From contig JAQYVG010000183.1 of the NCBI GenBank assembly GCA_030145595.1, forward strand, positions 1 through 6,804: a stretch of 6,804 nucleotides of DNA, in the 5' to 3' direction. Made by a program: the position numbers and the translations under genes. The notes under the pieces are model-generated. The model was not told the DNA's origin. It searched no databases and was given only the letters and a program-made list of their open reading frames with translations. The stretch is from Desulfobacterales bacterium (GTDB lineage: Bacteria; Desulfobacterota; Desulfobacteria; Desulfobacterales; UBA11574). Numbering within the stretch: the first letter of the stretch is position 1; every line of letters starts with the position of its first letter. Positions 6,192-6,804 of this stretch are shown piece after piece.

Positions 6192-6587
6192 ATGCAGAAA
6201 GAAAACGTTTATTATGCGACCGGGAAACGAAAATCCGCCATTGCCAGAACCTGGATGATGCCGGGTACCGGTGAAATTACCGTTAATGATCGGCCTGTTG
6301 ATGATTATTTCAAGGTTGCATCCGCAAGAGCGCTTATGATGCAGCCGCTTGTACTGACAAATACCGCCGGGTCCTATGATCTTAAAATCCGTGTTTTAGG
6401 TGGAGGTTATTATGGGCAGGCCGGTGCAATCCGGCACGGTATTTCCAAGGCTCTTATGAATGCCAATCCTGATCTCAGGAAGGCTCTGAAGAGGGCCGGC
6501 TTTGTTAGACGCGATGCCCGGGTCAAGGAAAGAAAGAAATACGGCCAGAAAGGGGCCAGGGCCCGCTTTCAGTTTTCTAAACGGTAG
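6192..6587 (+). CDS. rpsI: Small ribosomal subunit protein S9 (uS9)
   Basis: A 131-residue protein of normal S9 length, part of the 30S head. Its C-terminal tail reaches toward the P-site tRNA. Family marks are YATGKRKSAIART (8-20), PGTG (24-27), the signature GGGYYGQAGAIRHGISKAL (70-88), KRAGFVRRDARVKERKKYG (100-118) and the terminal QFSKR, whose last arginine is the conserved tRNA-contacting end. The start is fixed by AGAGGA 5 bases upstream. It lies downstream of rplM in the usual order and is followed by a probable terminator, so it seems to be the last gene of the unit. No irregularities are seen. Confidence 0.98.
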   Translation: MQKENVYYATGKRKSAIARTWMMPGTGEITVNDRPVDDYFKVASARALMMQPLVLTNTAGSYDLKIRVLGGGYYGQAGAIRHGISKALMNANPDLRKALKRAGFVRRDARVKERKKYGQKGARARFQFSKR

Positions 6588-6615
6588 CATCCATTTATGT
6601 TTATTTAGTCCTGAA

Positions 6616-6640
6616 AAGCCTGGTCCTTTGGGCCAGGTTT
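6616..6640 (+). terminator. Probable intrinsic terminator after rpsI
   Basis: CCTGGTCC (6619-6626) pairs with GGGCCAGG (6630-6637) across a TTT loop, giving an 8-base stem with one G-T pair. Flanking A-T pairs extend it (A6616-A6617 with T6639-T6640). It begins about 30 bases after the rpsI stop. The following T-run is only three bases, so termination may be partial. Confidence 0.65.
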
Positions 6641-6675
6641 GAGATATCTGGCTCTGCCTTGGAGTTTTGTGTCTA

Positions 6676-6804
6676 AAATCACAAATTCCAAGCACCAAAA
6701 AACAAACAAGCTCCAAACTACAAGCACCAAATTCCAAGGAAATTCCAAAGTTTGTTATTTTGAATTTCGGTTATTGTGATTTATTTGTAATTTGATGCTT
6801 GTTA
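6676..6804. repeat. AT-rich imperfect palindromic element, cut by the window edge
   Basis: The segment is made of reiterated CAAATTCCAAG and CAAGCACCAAA words. CAAATTCCAAG occurs at 6682 and 6728; CAAGCACCAAA at 6689 and 6721. The stretch 6705-6750 is an imperfect reverse complement of about 6757-6803, with AACAAGC at 6705-6711 matching GCTTGTT at 6797-6803. The left part 6676-6704 has no partner inside the window, so the element probably continues past 6804. No transposase or gene is visible. It resembles non-coding palindromic repeats that I recall from Desulfobacterales and other environmental genomes. Confidence 0.7.

Noticed and set aside
6396..6737. 113-codon minus-strand open frame with LELVCFLVLG-type text
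   Set aside because: Part of it is antisense to rpsI, and the rest is the translation of the AT-rich palindromic repeat.

Overview
The window looks like chromosomal DNA of a sulfate-reducer-type Desulfobacterota (Deltaproteobacteria, most likely Desulfobacterales). This is inferred from the wording of ribosomal proteins L13 and S9, from an HD-GYP protein of a style common there, and from short dispersed non-coding repeats that resemble ones I recall from that group. No database could be searched, so the taxonomy is an inference.

Layout: positions 1-5344 hold four genes, all on the minus strand and read from right to left. They are a CYTH-domain protein (5344-4727), an endonuclease/exonuclease/phosphatase-fold protein (4720-3953), a GAF plus HD-GYP protein (3942-2704), and the first 878 codons of a very large glycogen-debranching-type protein (2636 to the left edge). 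The first three genes are separated by only 6 and 10 bases and the fourth by 67, so they probably form one transcription unit. Positions 5345-5605 are a divergent intergenic region. It holds a degenerate 7-8 base repeat array, a small palindrome and candidate promoters in both directions. Positions 5606-6587 carry rplM and rpsI on the plus strand, in the usual order but with an unusually structured 151-base spacer. Positions 6588-6804 hold a probable terminator and then an AT-rich imperfect palindrome that runs off the right edge.

The ribosomal pair is ordinary housekeeping. The left cluster is the more interesting part. It combines a protein that handles triphosphate-type ligands (CYTH), a metal-dependent phosphoesterase, a predicted cyclic-di-GMP phosphodiesterase with a sensory GAF domain, and a debranching enzyme. 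In the last of these, a complete GH13 catalytic domain precedes the beta-sandwich that normally introduces a glucosidase domain. This suggests, but does not prove, a link between nucleotide second-messenger turnover and storage-glycan breakdown. I did not find CRISPR arrays, tRNA or rRNA genes, transposases or any defence-type system.
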